From Coemansia sp. RSA 487 (lineage: Eukaryota > Kickxellomycota > Kickxellomycetes > Kickxellales > Kickxellaceae), in contig JANBRJ010000078.1 of NCBI GenBank assembly GCA_027577595.1, positions 18,834 to 82,833 of the forward strand: DNA of 64,000 nucleotides, in the 5' to 3' direction. Position numbers and translations under genes: made by a program. Positions 63,003-64,000 of the stretch are shown piece by piece (the first letter of the stretch is position 1; each line of letters begins with the position of its first letter). The notes below the pieces were generated by a model. The model was given only the letters and a program-made list of their open reading frames with translations, had not been told where the DNA came from and did not search any database.

Positions 63003-64000
63003 CTTTAGACTAAGTCAATGCAAAGAATAGTCATACATGGCCCAAGATCCTTCATCAATAATTCAGCATCCGGACACAAAACCCGTCCAAGCGCACAGAT
63101 AAGTGCTGAAACTTTTGTTCCAGGCGCGCAGCGCTTGTTTGGATTCATAGCAGCCCAGCTTGCAGACATCAGACTTGCGATCGCCACCTATTCTACCTGG
63201 AAGCTCAATTGCAGGTCTTTGCCAATGTCACAATGAAGGAAAGCAGTCTTGACATTCATGCTGTGAGCTAGGAGACCTGGCTGTGCTGCGAGAGTAAGCA
63301 TGATATGAATCAACCTGTACTGCACAGCTCGAGCAAACAGGTCATTGTGGTTGACACCAGGGCGCTGTTGGAACCCTCCAATTGCTTGGCGATAATTATA
63401 CAGTGGAAGAACATCATTGCCACGAAACTTGGTGACAAGCACCCAACGTGTAGTCAGAATGTGCATCCAAGAAGGGTTGAAAACAGCTTCCAGCACATTA
63501 TTGTTGTCAATCGACCCCAGCTTGGCCATAGTCGCCTCTTGCCCTTTTGATGAGTCCTTGGATCGCATTGCAATTATATATGAGGGCAGCCCGCTGACAT
63601 TTGCATTAGGAACATGTCACTGTCGTCCTGATCCTCATCTCCCAGTATCCACCATGCCAGCTCGTGTGTTTTGACAGCTGCTTCTCTTAAGGATGTTCAG
63701 TGATCAGTGTAGTGTCGATGTTGTCTGGAGTGACTGCTTTCTCTTGATCCGAGCTGCTTCCAGTCTATTTAGCAGGATTGCCTGCAAATGTAAGGACTAT
63801 AGATGCCGAGCTGGAAGATAACTTGTGCTCAACTAAAGATAGAGAATGAACTTTAGCAGAACGGGAAATGGAAAGCTGTCTTCAAGAAATACGCCATGGT
63901 GGGGTCTAGGAATTCTACCAGAGCTTAGATTATAGAAATATATACCTGTGATGCTCTGCTCCAAAGCACATAAGACTGGGAACGTTCACCAAGCTTTTTG
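63003..64000 (-). pseudogene. Ty1/copia retrotransposon remnant (integrase end and reverse transcriptase)
   Basis: Read on the minus strand from the right edge, a fragment like GERSQSYVLWSRASQVYIS near 63.9-64.0 kb resembles the spacer after copia integrase. The frame 63568-63188 then matches the start of copia reverse transcriptase: TTRWVLVTKFRGND, FQQRPGVNHNDLFARAVQY, and SMNVKTAFLHCDIG, which carries the first catalytic Asp region. In another frame further left, CYESKQALRAWNKSFSTYL corresponds to the YGLKQ-x-x-R-W motif. Frameshifts and stops make it dead, and conserved residues in the KARLV stretch are changed. The element continues beyond the right edge. Confidence 0.82.

Noticed and set aside
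1-64000. CRISPR arrays, rRNA genes, bacterial-type operons
   Set aside because: No regularly spaced direct repeats, no rRNA sequence, and eukaryotic introns and gene families throughout.

Overview
This is nuclear DNA of a fungus, most likely an early-diverging lineage close to Kickxellales (Coemansia/Linderina-like). Reasons: compact genes with few short GT-AG introns; a single-chain fungal fatty acid synthase; a base-exchange phosphatidylserine synthase (ascomycete yeasts use the CDP-DAG type instead); and an F-box-like/LRR-like protein that resembles a family I associate with Kickxellales. The lineage is an inference; 'fungal' is secure. I found no rRNA, tRNA or CRISPR array.

Layout, left to right. 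1-2.2 kb: AT-rich, gene-poor. 2.2-13.6 kb: a small Cys-rich gene (-), then the (+) genes Wss1 SUMO-linked protease, Cog1 Golgi tether, mitochondrial aspartate aminotransferase and the multi-KH protein Scp160/vigilin. 13.6-16.8 kb: AT-rich DNA, an orphan exon-like frame (-) and the F-box-like gene (-). 16.95-20.88 kb: a transposon, described below. 21.0-34.3 kb: Prp46 (spliceosome), Fmp25 (-, mitochondrial RCC1-like), Cft1/CPSF160, base-exchange phosphatidylserine synthase and an M17 aminopeptidase. 34.3-39.1 kb: a long non-coding stretch rich in simple repeats, upstream of a trihelix/Myb-like transcription factor (39.1-42.1 kb). 42.5-49.1 kb: eIF2A, a GIGYF/Smy2-type GYF protein and the AP-2 sigma adaptin. 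49.2-60.7 kb (-): the 3,781-residue fatty acid synthase. 60.7-64.0 kb: AT-rich DNA ending in a broken Ty1/copia reverse transcriptase (-) that runs off the right edge.

The main discovery is the transposon. Two inverted repeats of about 104 bp (16947-17050 and 20772-20875, about 79% identical over the 70 bp compared position by position) bracket a decayed Tc1/mariner-type DDE transposase and a Fanzor protein, the eukaryotic TnpB relative that acts as an RNA-guided nuclease. The Fanzor keeps the three expected RuvC acidic residues, its zinc-finger cysteines and a nuclear localisation signal, but a frameshift puts the last RuvC aspartate in another frame. Three small palindromes lie just 3' of the reading frame, where guide (omega) RNA is expected. 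The repeats end about 110 bp from the F-box-like gene and about 150 bp from PRP46, so the element forms part of both upstream regions.

A second point of interest is the fatty acid synthase. It carries every catalytic domain of the fused beta-alpha chain but stops exactly where the C-terminal phosphopantetheinyl transferase should begin, so its acyl carrier domain must be activated by a separate enzyme.

The remaining genes are housekeeping: vesicle tethering and coats, mRNA splicing and 3' processing, translation and mRNA control, mitochondrial metabolism, and lipid synthesis. They form no operon-like pathway cluster.
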